Assembly (NCBI GenBank): GCA_943788115.1
Contig: CALSPA010000004.1
Location: 53,595 to 117,594, forward strand
Reading direction: 5' to 3'
Source: an uncultured Flavobacteriales bacterium
GTDB lineage: Bacteria > Bacteroidota > Bacteroidia > Flavobacteriales_D > Parvicellaceae
DNA length: 64,000 nt
Shown here: piece by piece, positions 53,725-62,538 of the stretch
Layout: every line of letters begins with the position of its first letter
How positions within the stretch are numbered: the stretch's first letter is position 1
Translations under genes and position numbers: made by a program
The notes under the pieces: model-generated
Database searches by the model: none
The model's input: only the letters and a program-made list of their open reading frames with translations
Told to the model about the DNA's origin: nothing

Positions 53725-56136
53725 CTAAACCCTAATGCTTATAATGCAAACATCATCAACTTGCTCATAACCTCTTCTCCAATCTTCAAAAAACTCACTT
53801 ATTTTTTCCTTTTGTTTTAAAATAGGCTGTTTACTCGTTTCCAGAATTAGCTCTTTAAAGGGTTTTAATTTTAATTTCTTTCCTTTTTCACCACCAAACT
53901 GATCGCTAAAGCCATCTGAAAACAAATAAATTTGATCCTCCTTTTTTAATTGTATTTCATGTGTTTTAAATGGTGTTGGGTTGTGTGTTTTTCCTATTGG
54001 CTGCTTGTTTGCTTTAACAATAATTAAACCGCTCTCTCTTACTATTAAAAGAGGGTTGTTAGCACCTGAATATTTAAGCTTTAACCCATTAATAGAGCAA
54101 AGGGCTATATCCATTCCGTCCTTTACATCTTCATCTGATTTTTCAAACTCGCCAACTACAATATCTCTTGTTTTATCTAAAATTTTACCCGGATCAGTAA
54201 GTCCAAACTCTTTTAAAGACCTGTTAAGAGCGTAGTTACAAACAACACTCACCATTGCACCAGGGACACCATGACCCGTGCTGTCTGCAGCGGCAAAAAG
54301 AATTCCATCTTTTGACTTTTCAATCCAATAAAAATCCCCGGCAACAATATCTTTTGGTTTATATATAATAAAGGCTTCGTTAAGAAGTTCTTTAATCATT
54401 TTTTCTCTTGGTAGTATCGCTGTTTGAATTCTATTGGCATAATTTATAGAATCCATTACCTCTTTGTTTTTTTCTTCAAGCTGTTGATAGGCAAATAAGA
54501 CTTCTTTTTGTTGTTTTAAAATAGTATTATTTAATCCTTTTGAAATTTGCAACCTTCTTATTATAAAAATGCTAAATATTGTAACTAAAAAAGCAACTAA
54601 AATTATTGCAGCTAAAATGATTTTAGAACGAATCTCTTCTTCATTTATTAACTCATTTTTTTGTTGTTGTTTTACCTTCAACACCTCCTCTCTTTTATTA
54701 AATTCTGCTTGATACTCTTGTCGCTCAATCTCGTATTTAAACTCATCGCTTTTAACACTGTCTTTTATTGAAAAAAACCGTTCGTGCATTTCTAGCGCCT
54801 CTTTGTGCATGTTTGTGGCTTTATAGGCTAAATAAAGAAACTCATATTCTTCTTTTAAACTGTTTACGTCTTCTATTTTTAAATTTAATTCTAGGGCCTT
54901 TTCTCCAAGCTTAATTGCTTTTTTAAACTCTCCGAGTCTTAAAAAAACATACCCCATGTTGTGAAGGTTTAAAGCTTCTGATTCTATATCTTTTATTTCT
55001 TTTGAAATAGCAAGGCTTTTATTATAGTAAGACATTGCTTTAGAATAATATTTTTTTGATTCACTTGGTTTTGATTCAATTAGAGAGTCTCCTATGTCTT
55101 GTTGAATTGTTCCTAAGTTATTATAGACACTTGCAACACCATTTCTGTCTTCTATTTCTTGAAAAATCAAAAGTGCCTTTTCATAATAATCATAAACTTT
55201 TTCTAGTTCTCCTTTTTCCTTAAAACAAACTCCAAGGTTTAGATAACTGTTTGCTATTTCATTTCTTTTGTTTTGTTTTATTTCTATTGCAAGACCTTTT
55301 TCATAGTAGTTAATTGCTTTATCTACATTTCCCTCTAAAAGGTGTATCCTTCCGATATTACCAAGGCAACCTGAAATTTCGTCCTCTTTTCCGTCTTTTA
55401 TGTTTAATTCCATGCTTTGGTTATAACACTTTATAGCCTCAACATAATCTCCTTTAATTCTATATAACACACCTATATTAGAAAGTGTGTTTGAAGCAAA
55501 CGTGTTGTCTTTATTTTTTCTAGACATTTCAAGACTTTTTTTCCAAAACTCAATAGCCCTTTCGTAATTGTTTTTTTTATAAAAAACAAGCCCAATATTG
55601 TTTAGCACCCCCGCAACACCCTTAAGGTCGTTTATTTTAATTCTTATTGCCCTGCTTTTGTTGAAGTTTTCTATTGCTTTACTATAATTGGATAAGTCTA
55701 AATAAACCAATCCAAGCATGTTATATGTGTCGGATCTTGGGCTTTCAAAAGCTTCTTCTTTTGAAAGAATTAGCGACTTTTCACATTCGATAAATGCTTG
55801 TTTATTTTTTCCTGAATTTATGTGTTTTCTTGCTAAACTATTGTAAAGTTCAATTAGCTCATTAACATAAAAACGGTTCAGCCTTGGGCTCAACTCTTTT
55901 TTCCTGTTATTTTGACAGATTGATTCTATGGTTAGAGCTGTTTCAAAATACTTCTTCTCATTACTAGTAATCGTAATTTTTTGGAGCTCTAATAGTTGCT
56001 TTATTATTAAAGTGTCATTTTTTGTGTTGTTAATTATAGCTTCAATTGAATCTATCTTATAGTCAATGATTTCTTGTTGTTGGGCCGAAGTAGAAAAAAG
56101 GGTTAAAATAAATATGATAGTAATAATTCTTTTCAT
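53725..56136 (-). CDS. TPR-repeat sensor with SpoIIE-type (PPM) serine phosphatase domain
   Basis: An 803-residue membrane signalling protein. It has a signal peptide (about 1-18), eight or more periplasmic TPR repeats (about 115-440; GVAGVLNNIGLVFYKKNNY-type), one transmembrane helix (about 505-528), a coiled-coil linker and a cytoplasmic PPM/SpoIIE phosphatase domain (about 590-803). The phosphatase metal-binding motifs are present: GDFYW, ADSTGHGVPGA, LFSDGFSDQFGG and the terminal VDDVCII. Such proteins commonly act in partner-switching control through anti-sigma-factor antagonists, but none is in the window. Its start overlaps rsmI by 1 bp, so it belongs to the signalling block that runs to 61.8 kb. 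Confidence 0.88.
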   Translation of the reverse strand: MKRIITIIFILTLFSTSAQQQEIIDYKIDSIEAIINNTKNDTLIIKQLLELQKITITSNEKKYFETALTIESICQNNRKKELSPRLNRFYVNELIELYNSLARKHINSGKNKQAFIECEKSLILSKEEAFESPRSDTYNMLGLVYLDLSNYSKAIENFNKSRAIRIKINDLKGVAGVLNNIGLVFYKKNNYERAIEFWKKSLEMSRKNKDNTFASNTLSNIGVLYRIKGDYVEAIKCYNQSMELNIKDGKEDEISGCLGNIGRIHLLEGNVDKAINYYEKGLAIEIKQNKRNEIANSYLNLGVCFKEKGELEKVYDYYEKALLIFQEIEDRNGVASVYNNLGTIQQDIGDSLIESKPSESKKYYSKAMSYYNKSLAISKEIKDIESEALNLHNMGYVFLRLGEFKKAIKLGEKALELNLKIEDVNSLKEEYEFLYLAYKATNMHKEALEMHERFFSIKDSVKSDEFKYEIERQEYQAEFNKREEVLKVKQQQKNELINEEEIRSKIILAAIILVAFLVTIFSIFIIRRLQISKGLNNTILKQQKEVLFAYQQLEEKNKEVMDSINYANRIQTAILPREKMIKELLNEAFIIYKPKDIVAGDFYWIEKSKDGILFAAADSTGHGVPGAMVSVVCNYALNRSLKEFGLTDPGKILDKTRDIVVGEFEKSDEDVKDGMDIALCSINGLKLKYSGANNPLLIVRESGLIIVKANKQPIGKTHNPTPFKTHEIQLKKEDQIYLFSDGFSDQFGGEKGKKLKLKPFKELILETSKQPILKQKEKISEFFEDWRRGYEQVDDVCIISIRV

Positions 56137-56816
56137 TAGTTCATTTTTAAAGCGTCTATAACCACAACAAACTCCCCTTTTGGTTTTTGATTGCTAAATT
56201 TTTCAACCAATTCATTTGCTGTTCCAATAAGTGTTTCTTCGTAAACTTTGGTTAACTCTCTTGAAACAGAAACTAGTCTATTGGAACCTAGGTGTTCGTT
56301 TAGCTCTTTTAATAATTTTAAAATTCTATGTGGTGACTCATAAAGGATAATCGTTCTTTTTTCTTCTTTTAATATTTCCAATTTCTTTTTTCTACCTTTT
56401 TTATGGGGTAAAAACCCTTCGAATAAAAATCTATCACAAGGGAATCCTGATTGAGTTAGTGCTGGCACAAAAGCTGTTGGGCCTGGTAACGAAATTATTT
56501 TAATATCGTTTTTAACACACTCTCTTATCAGCAAATAACCCGGGTCACTAATCCCTGGTGTTCCTGCATCACTAACAATAGCAAACCCATTTTCGCTGTT
56601 AGTTATTTCATGAATAACTTTAGACGTTATTAAGTGTTCGTTGTGCTGGTGATATGCTTTTGTTTTGGTTGTTATTTCAAAGTGCTTTAAGAGCTTGTTG
56701 GTCGTTCTTGTGTCTTCAGCAAGTATTACATCCACCTCTTTTAGAACGTCTAAAGCTCTTAGGGTAATATCTTTTAAGTTTCCTATTGGAGTGGGTATAA
56801 TATATAAACAGCTCAT
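56136..56816 (-). CDS. rsmI: 16S rRNA (cytidine(1402)-2'-O)-methyltransferase
   Basis: S-adenosylmethionine-dependent enzyme that 2'-O-methylates C1402 of 16S rRNA. The 226-residue protein has the tetrapyrrole-methylase fold signature: YIIPTPIGNLKDITLRAL, VILAEDTRTTNKLLKH, SDAGTPGISDPGY and LPGPTAFVPAL. Its end joins the TPR-phosphatase start by 1 bp and its start overlaps the preceding hypothetical gene by 4 bp. Confidence 0.94.
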   Translation of the reverse strand: MSCLYIIPTPIGNLKDITLRALDVLKEVDVILAEDTRTTNKLLKHFEITTKTKAYHQHNEHLITSKVIHEITNSENGFAIVSDAGTPGISDPGYLLIRECVKNDIKIISLPGPTAFVPALTQSGFPCDRFLFEGFLPHKKGRKKKLEILKEEKRTIILYESPHRILKLLKELNEHLGSNRLVSVSRELTKVYEETLIGTANELVEKFSNQKPKGEFVVVIDALKMN

Positions 56817-57637
56817 TTTGTGGCTTCTTTATTCCATTTGCTTTTCATAAACCTTAAATATTCTTTTTCTATTTTAAGGTTGTTACATGACTCAAAATCA
56901 ATATTTCGTTTTTCACTTTGTCTTAAGTAATATTTTTTCTTTTCTGTAATTAAAATGAGTTTAGTTTTACCCCCTAAATAATAAAAACAACTTATTTCAG
57001 CAACATTGTTAATATTTATATCTGTTATTTGAATTGACTCAATTTTGTGATTTGTTCTTCCAAACGAAACACCCTGTTTATCGGAACATTTATGAATTAA
57101 AACAACAGCTTTATCATGCTCTTTTTTTAAAAAGTGGTAAAAATATAAATACTTGTATTGTAATGTGCTTAGTTCTGTTCTAATAAAATAATTTTTTCCC
57201 AAAGAATCTTCCCAAGAGTATTGATCAATGGTTTTTTCACTACTATTCTTAATGTATTTACTTAAACTTTTCGTTTCTGGTTTTAATTGATAGAAACCCT
57301 TTGGGTTTGGTTGATATTTGTATTCTAATTGAAAAACTTTAGCCTTATCTATTAATACATCTAGTTGAAAAACTTCATTAAAAGCTATGTTTGAATCACC
57401 GTATATTAATTGAAAATCTAAAGGAAAAGACACCTCTTCTTTGTTGGTTATTTTATTTTGATAGGCATACTTTTTATTACTATTGGTCAATTGAATTAAG
57501 AGGTTATAGTTTTTGTTTTCAACGTATGAATCTATTACAGAAAAAAAATTGTCGTTTGCTATATTAACTTCCCACTTCTGAGAAGATATGATTAAAAAAG
57601 GGTATATAAATAAAAAAATTAACCCTTTTTTTCGCAT
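56813..57637 (-). CDS. Secreted hypothetical protein
   Basis: A 274-residue protein I do not recognise with certainty. A signal peptide (about 1-19) precedes a mostly beta-rich body. The segment at about 200-240 (IESIQITDININNVAEIS, then KLILITEKKKYYLR) resembles the EF-hand-like end of the M949_RS01915-type surface-polysaccharide-associated family, but without the usual Asp-rich loop. It overlaps the response regulator by 1 bp and rsmI by 4 bp, so it is translated as part of the same operon. Confidence 0.6.
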   Translation of the reverse strand: MRKKGLIFLFIYPFLIISSQKWEVNIANDNFFSVIDSYVENKNYNLLIQLTNSNKKYAYQNKITNKEEVSFPLDFQLIYGDSNIAFNEVFQLDVLIDKAKVFQLEYKYQPNPKGFYQLKPETKSLSKYIKNSSEKTIDQYSWEDSLGKNYFIRTELSTLQYKYLYFYHFLKKEHDKAVVLIHKCSDKQGVSFGRTNHKIESIQITDININNVAEISCFYYLGGKTKLILITEKKKYYLRQSEKRNIDFESCNNLKIEKEYLRFMKSKWNKEATK

Positions 57638-58389
57638 TAAATTAAGTTGATTTTTGAAAGCAGGTCTTCTTTATACGACCCACCTATTGGAATAATTTTA
57701 TTGTTTTCTTCTAAAATTAGATTTGGTGACTCAATTTCACTGATTTTATTAATATTTACAATGTAAGACCTGTGAACTCGAAGAAATTTATCCTCGGGCA
57801 TCTTTTTTTGGATGTCTTTCATTGTTGAGTGGATTGTATATCTAGTTGATGAGGTATTAATTACCACATAATCTTTTAATGCCTCAATATAAAGCACATC
57901 GTTAGTTTTTAACTTAATGAGTCTTGATTTACTTTTAACAAAAATATAATCTGCGTTATCTTTGTTTTCTACAATGTTATACAACATGTCTCTTTCTTTC
58001 AAAATTTCCAACTCTTTTCCGTGTTTATAAAGAGCCATCTCTATTGAGGTGTGTAAATCTATTTCTTTATATGGTTTTATTATGTATGCGTAAGGTTCTG
58101 TAATTTTTGCTTTTGACAAGGTGTTTTCATCAGCATAGGCTGTTAAAAAAATAATGGGTATGTTTTGCTCTTTTCTTATTTTTTCTGATGCTTCTATGCC
58201 GTTTATATCCCCTTTAAGCATAATATCCATAATTATTATATCTGGACTTAAGTCTCTTGCAGATTTAATAGCACCCTCTCCACTATTTGAAATTCCTAAA
58301 ACCTTATACCCTAGTCTTTTCAAGCTTAATTGAATGTCTTTAGCAACAATACTTTCATCCTCAACAACTAAAACTTTAACCTTTCCCAT
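57637..58389 (-). CDS. LytTR-family response regulator
   Basis: A 250-residue two-component regulator. The receiver domain (about 1-125) has acidic residues E10 and D11, the phosphoacceptor D55 in DIIIMDIMLKGD, T/A switch residues in IIFLTAYAD and the lysine in AYIIKPY. The C-terminal LytTR DNA-binding domain (about 150-250) has DVLYIEALKDYVVINT and FLRVHRSYIVNINKI. The kinase encoded 60 bp upstream on the same strand is the obvious partner. Confidence 0.9.
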   Translation of the reverse strand: MGKVKVLVVEDESIVAKDIQLSLKRLGYKVLGISNSGEGAIKSARDLSPDIIIMDIMLKGDINGIEASEKIRKEQNIPIIFLTAYADENTLSKAKITEPYAYIIKPYKEIDLHTSIEMALYKHGKELEILKERDMLYNIVENKDNADYIFVKSKSRLIKLKTNDVLYIEALKDYVVINTSSTRYTIHSTMKDIQKKMPEDKFLRVHRSYIVNINKISEIESPNLILEENNKIIPIGGSYKEDLLSKINLI

Positions 58390-58449
58390 TTTAGATATAA
58401 ATTTTATTTATATGTTAATATATGACATTAATCTATTAAAAATAACCAA

Positions 58450-60231
58450 TTATCTATCAAAAGTAATTAAATATTTTGTTCCTTTATGTTTTAACAACTC
58501 AATATTACCATCAATTTGTTCTATTAGCGTTCTTACTAATAACATTCCTAAAGATCCTTCATTTTCAGAATCAAGTCCTTTAGTATATCCTACACCATTG
58601 TCTTCAACAATAATTTGAATTCTTTTGTTTGATTGTTTCTTAACACTTATGAAAATAGATCCTGTTTTTTTGTTTGGAAAAGCATATTTAAGTGCATTAG
58701 AAAGAAGTTCATTAATTATTAATCCACAAGGTATAGAAAGATCCATCGTTAGCAACACATCGTCTAAATCTAATATTAATGATATATTATTTTCAGAATA
58801 TTGATAAGAATGAATCATACTTTTAGTTAAATTCTCTATATACTCTGTAAAGTCAATTTTATTAAAATCTTTTGTTCTATAAAGATTTTCATGAATAAAT
58901 GACATCGACTTAACTCGATTTTGACTTTCCCTTAATATATCTAACGTTTTTTTATCATCTACATAAGAAGATTGTAGGTTAAGTATACTAGAAATTACTT
59001 GTAAATTATTCTTTACACGATGATGTACTTCTTTTAATAACACCTCTTTTTCTTTCAGAGAACCTCTTAGTTCATCATTAATAATTTTTTTCTCAGTAAT
59101 ATCTCTTAAAATATCTCTTGATCCTTTAAAAACACCTTCTACATAAACAGCATTGCTTGATAATTCAACTGTTTTTTTTTGAGCTCTTGCATCAATAATA
59201 TCAATTTCTAAACCCTTAATTGCTCCTGTTTCTCTAAGTTCTTTAGATTTTAATCGTGTTTTTTTTATGTCCTTTTTTTCAATAAAATCATATAGATTAA
59301 TTACTCTATCTTTTTTAAGTTGAAGTCCAAATAAGTTTGATGCTTCTGGGTTCATTTCTATAATATCATTATTCTCATTTACTATTATAATTGCATCTGA
59401 AAGATTAATAAACAATTCTCTGTACCTTTTTTCGCTTTCAATAATTTTAATCTCTGCCTTTTTAATTTCTGAAATATCTCTTGAAATACCCATGTATCCC
59501 AGTTTTTCTCCTAGTTCATTTATAATTCTTGATGCTGATATGTAAGAAACAAAGACATCTCCATTTTTTTTAATATGTAAAACTTCACCACTAAAAAAAC
59601 CTTTTTCATCAAGTTCATTAATTATAGATTTGTATTGACTAGTATCAGCAAAAAGTTGTTTTATTTTTATTTTATTTATTTCATCTTTTTCGTATTCAAA
59701 GACTTTGTAAGCTGAAGGGCTAAATTCTGTTATTTTTTCTTTGTTATCTGATGCGAAAATAATATCTAAAGAACTATCAAAAATATTCCTTGTTATTTGT
59801 TCTGTTTGTTTAAGTTTAGATTGTGTTTTAAAATGTTGAAGAATTTCTACTTCTAACTCTTCAATAGCATCTGCAGTTTGTTTTTTTTGTTGAATTTCTA
59901 ACTCAATTAAATTATACTTAATATCTTCAATATTTATATTACATGTTTTAATCCTATAAGGATTTATTTTTTTATCTATTCCAATAAGATGGATAATTTT
60001 AGACCATTCCGTTTTTTCCTTTAGTGCCGTTTTAACATTTTCTTCATCAGAAATACTATGTATTTTAGTTGAAAAATATTCTTTTTCTATAAAATTTTCT
60101 TTTTTAAAATTACCTTTACTTAGTAAGTTAAAAAACGATTTATTTAGTTCCACAATTATATTTTCTGAATTTAATAAACAGAAAGCATTTTTTCTTGCAC
60201 TAAAAAAAGTATGAAAGTACTTTTTACTCAT
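58450..60231 (-). CDS. Cytoplasmic triple-PAS sensor histidine kinase (HisKA_2 type)
   Basis: A 593-residue soluble kinase without membrane helices. It has three PAS domains (about 10-115, 145-260 and 268-385; the second has IIFASDNKEKITEFSPSA and RDISEIKKAE, the third IIIVNENNDIIEMNPEASNL). The HisKA_2 phosphoacceptor is LKEVHHRVKNNLQVISSILN with histidines at 403-404. A HATPase_c domain follows (NELLSNALKYAFP, EDNGVGY, GSLGMLLVRTLIEQ). This domain order is common for kinases paired with LytTR-type regulators. It is separated by 1 bp from the MORN gene upstream. Unusually AT-rich. Confidence 0.9.
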   Translation of the reverse strand: MSKKYFHTFFSARKNAFCLLNSENIIVELNKSFFNLLSKGNFKKENFIEKEYFSTKIHSISDEENVKTALKEKTEWSKIIHLIGIDKKINPYRIKTCNINIEDIKYNLIELEIQQKKQTADAIEELEVEILQHFKTQSKLKQTEQITRNIFDSSLDIIFASDNKEKITEFSPSAYKVFEYEKDEINKIKIKQLFADTSQYKSIINELDEKGFFSGEVLHIKKNGDVFVSYISASRIINELGEKLGYMGISRDISEIKKAEIKIIESEKRYRELFINLSDAIIIVNENNDIIEMNPEASNLFGLQLKKDRVINLYDFIEKKDIKKTRLKSKELRETGAIKGLEIDIIDARAQKKTVELSSNAVYVEGVFKGSRDILRDITEKKIINDELRGSLKEKEVLLKEVHHRVKNNLQVISSILNLQSSYVDDKKTLDILRESQNRVKSMSFIHENLYRTKDFNKIDFTEYIENLTKSMIHSYQYSENNISLILDLDDVLLTMDLSIPCGLIINELLSNALKYAFPNKKTGSIFISVKKQSNKRIQIIVEDNGVGYTKGLDSENEGSLGMLLVRTLIEQIDGNIELLKHKGTKYLITFDR

Positions 60232-60232
60232 A

Positions 60233-61795
60233 TTATTTTTTTCTCTTTACTTTAATCCCATCTATTTTAAATTCTTGACCATTTTTATAAACAATTGTTA
60301 AAATAACTTCTCCCTCAAAATTATATTTTTTCCATTCTCCATTTTTTTTTCCATTTGAGTATGATCCAGTATATTTAATTTTTCCATTAGAATGGTAAGT
60401 AGTGTGTTTTTCAATTGGAATACCATTAATATATTTTCCTTCAAAAGATAGTTTACCATTACTGTAAGTTGATTTCCATTCTCCATTTTTTAAATCATCT
60501 ACAAAAGAACCTTCTTCCTTAAAATCATTAATAAAATAATACCAACTACCTTCTTTTTTACCTTCTAAATATAATCCATTTGTAATTATATTTCCTATTG
60601 TATCATATTCAATAATTTCCCCAGATTCTTTTCCTTTTACAAAATTTTCTTTTCTATGTAATTCTCCATTTTTGTACCACCAAAACCATTTACCTTCTGG
60701 TTTGCCTATGTTATATCTTCCTTTTTGTTGTATACTATCATTAGTAAAATAATAAACCCAAAGTCCATCTTGAATATCTTTAACATAATTTCCAAGAGCT
60801 TTAATTTTTCCATTTCTATAAAAATATTCCCATTTTCCTATTTTTAAATTTAATGAATCAACTAGACCGGAAGAAAGCTTAACATTGTTTTTAAAATTGT
60901 TACATACTAATAATAAACCATCTTTATCGTATACTCTAAAAGTTCCTTCTTTTTTATTATTTATTACCATGCCTTCTTCAATAGAACCATCAGCATTAAT
61001 TTGCTTATTTAATTTAAAAAGAATGGGGTCTTTTTCTAATGTTGGTTGTCCGTTAGTATAAGAGTCAATATTCTTAATTCCTCCTTTTGTGTTATATTCT
61101 TTTATCTTCCCTTCTAATCTTCCATGAACATAAGCGCCTTCCCATTTTACTTTACCGTTAGTATGAAAACTTTTCCATTTTCCGTGTTTTTTTAATTGAT
61201 CATCATACCTATTTATTTGCTCTTTAAACAATAACATTCCCTTATTAAATTTTTTTATTGTAATAACATTATTTAATGAATCATATTCATAACAAAAAGC
61301 ATCTAATACTCCATTTGAGTAATTATTCTTTTCTTTTAAAAAAACCGAATCATCATTTTCATTAGCTGTATATATTTCAGAAAAACCATTTTTATAATTA
61401 TTCTTATAATTTGTTTTTTCAATCAACGTACCGTTTTTATTAAAAAATATAAATACGCCATCTTTTTTACTTTCCTTATAGTTAATTACTTTGTTTATTC
61501 TACCATTTAAATAGTAAAATTTCCAGGTGCTATCTAAAAGAAATTTTTTTCTATTTCCTTCTGATTTTAAATTTGAGTTTTCATAATAAGTATTCCAGTA
61601 ACCATCAGGTTTACCATCTATTAAAACTCCTTCACTGCTTATTGTACTGTCTTGAAAATAAAATTTAGTTACTTGACTATTTATCTTATTAACACTAAAT
61701 AATAATATTAAGAAAAGATTTAAATAAATTTTATTACTCTTATTAGCTTGTTGAAACGGTTTATAACTAAATATATATTTTATTGTAAGAGTCAT
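60233..61795 (-). CDS. Secreted MORN/YwqK-repeat protein
   Basis: A 520-residue protein with an N-terminal signal segment (about 20-40) followed by about 20 MORN-like (YwqK-type) repeats with patterns such as GKWKSFHTNGKVKWEGAY and NGEWKSTYSNGKLSFEGKY. MORN repeats make extended beta structures and are usually protein- or lipid-interaction surfaces. Database labels of 'YwqK antitoxin' for this family are misleading here because no toxin gene is near. It is first in the block with the PAS kinase (1-bp gap), suggesting it could be a periplasmic or surface component tied to that kinase. That link is inference. Confidence 0.82.
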   Translation of the reverse strand: MTLTIKYIFSYKPFQQANKSNKIYLNLFLILLFSVNKINSQVTKFYFQDSTISSEGVLIDGKPDGYWNTYYENSNLKSEGNRKKFLLDSTWKFYYLNGRINKVINYKESKKDGVFIFFNKNGTLIEKTNYKNNYKNGFSEIYTANENDDSVFLKEKNNYSNGVLDAFCYEYDSLNNVITIKKFNKGMLLFKEQINRYDDQLKKHGKWKSFHTNGKVKWEGAYVHGRLEGKIKEYNTKGGIKNIDSYTNGQPTLEKDPILFKLNKQINADGSIEEGMVINNKKEGTFRVYDKDGLLLVCNNFKNNVKLSSGLVDSLNLKIGKWEYFYRNGKIKALGNYVKDIQDGLWVYYFTNDSIQQKGRYNIGKPEGKWFWWYKNGELHRKENFVKGKESGEIIEYDTIGNIITNGLYLEGKKEGSWYYFINDFKEEGSFVDDLKNGEWKSTYSNGKLSFEGKYINGIPIEKHTTYHSNGKIKYTGSYSNGKKNGEWKKYNFEGEVILTIVYKNGQEFKIDGIKVKRKK

Positions 61796-62079
61796 ATATT
61801 AAATAATACTAACAAATAGTTAACAATTATTTTTAGTTTAATTAATTGAATCATAAGGCTTTTAGTAAGTTATAAACAAGTATAAAAAACTATATTAATA
61901 GTATCAAAAGTGAATAACTTATTTTTGATATGATCATTTTTTTGGTTGATAATTTGTGAGTATGTTGCTTAAAAGTAATAATAAATAAAAAGGGGTTTGT
62001 ATAATAATAATTTTGCTTATTTAAATAACTGAAAAAAACAAAAAGTATTATAAAAAATAACTAACAACATATTAAAGTT
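61796..62079. other. Very AT-rich divergent intergenic region
   Basis: Part of the 314-bp gap between the MORN gene (minus) and rpiB (plus). I see no open reading frame and no RNA gene. It should contain the promoters of the signalling operon and of rpiB, but only the rpiB -7 box is recognisable. Confidence 0.6.
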
Positions 62080-62087
62080 TATTTTTG
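62080..62087 (+). promoter_or_regulatory. Candidate -7 box for rpiB
   Basis: TATTTTTG matches the Bacteroidota -7 consensus TAnnTTTG, 22 bases upstream of the rpiB ATG. A -33 TTTG is not evident at the expected distance. Confidence 0.4.
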
Positions 62088-62109
62088 CTTTATAGTTAAT
62101 AAAATATAA

Positions 62110-62538
62110 ATGAAAATTAATATTAGTTCAGATCATGCGGGTTTTAAATTAAAAAAAAGTATAATAAATTTTTTAACAAAATCACATGAAGTTAACGATT
62201 TAGGTCCACATTCAGAAGACAGTGTAGATTACCCTGATTTTGCTCACAAGCTTGTTACAAATTTACTTGATAATAATGTTTCAATGGGTATTTTAATTTG
62301 TGGAAGCGCCAATGGAATTAGCATGGCCGCAAACAAACACAGCAACATAAGGGCTGCTGTTTGCTGGAATAAAGAGATAGCGGTACTTGCTAAACAACAC
62401 AACGATGCTAACGTGGTTTCTTTACCAGCAAGATTTGTCTCTGAAAATGAAGCTTTCGAAATTGTTGAAGCTTTTATAGGCACCGACTTTGAAGGGGGAA
62501 GACACTTAAGAAGAGTTAATAAAATAAACTGTGTTTAA
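62110..62538 (+). CDS. rpiB: Ribose-5-phosphate isomerase B
   Basis: Interconverts ribose 5-phosphate and ribulose 5-phosphate in the pentose phosphate pathway. The 142-residue protein has the substrate-binding start ISSDHAGFKLK, VDYPDFAHKL, the active-site loop ILICGSANGISMAANK with its cysteine, and NIRAAVCWN followed by AKQHNDANV. Length is normal. The following peptidase gene probably begins inside its last codons. Confidence 0.95.
   Translation: MKINISSDHAGFKLKKSIINFLTKSHEVNDLGPHSEDSVDYPDFAHKLVTNLLDNNVSMGILICGSANGISMAANKHSNIRAAVCWNKEIAVLAKQHNDANVVSLPARFVSENEAFEIVEAFIGTDFEGGRHLRRVNKINCV

Noticed and set aside
60233..61795. Toxin-antitoxin system (YwqK-type label of MORN proteins)
   Set aside because: No toxin gene is adjacent; the protein has a signal segment and sits in an operon with a sensor kinase.
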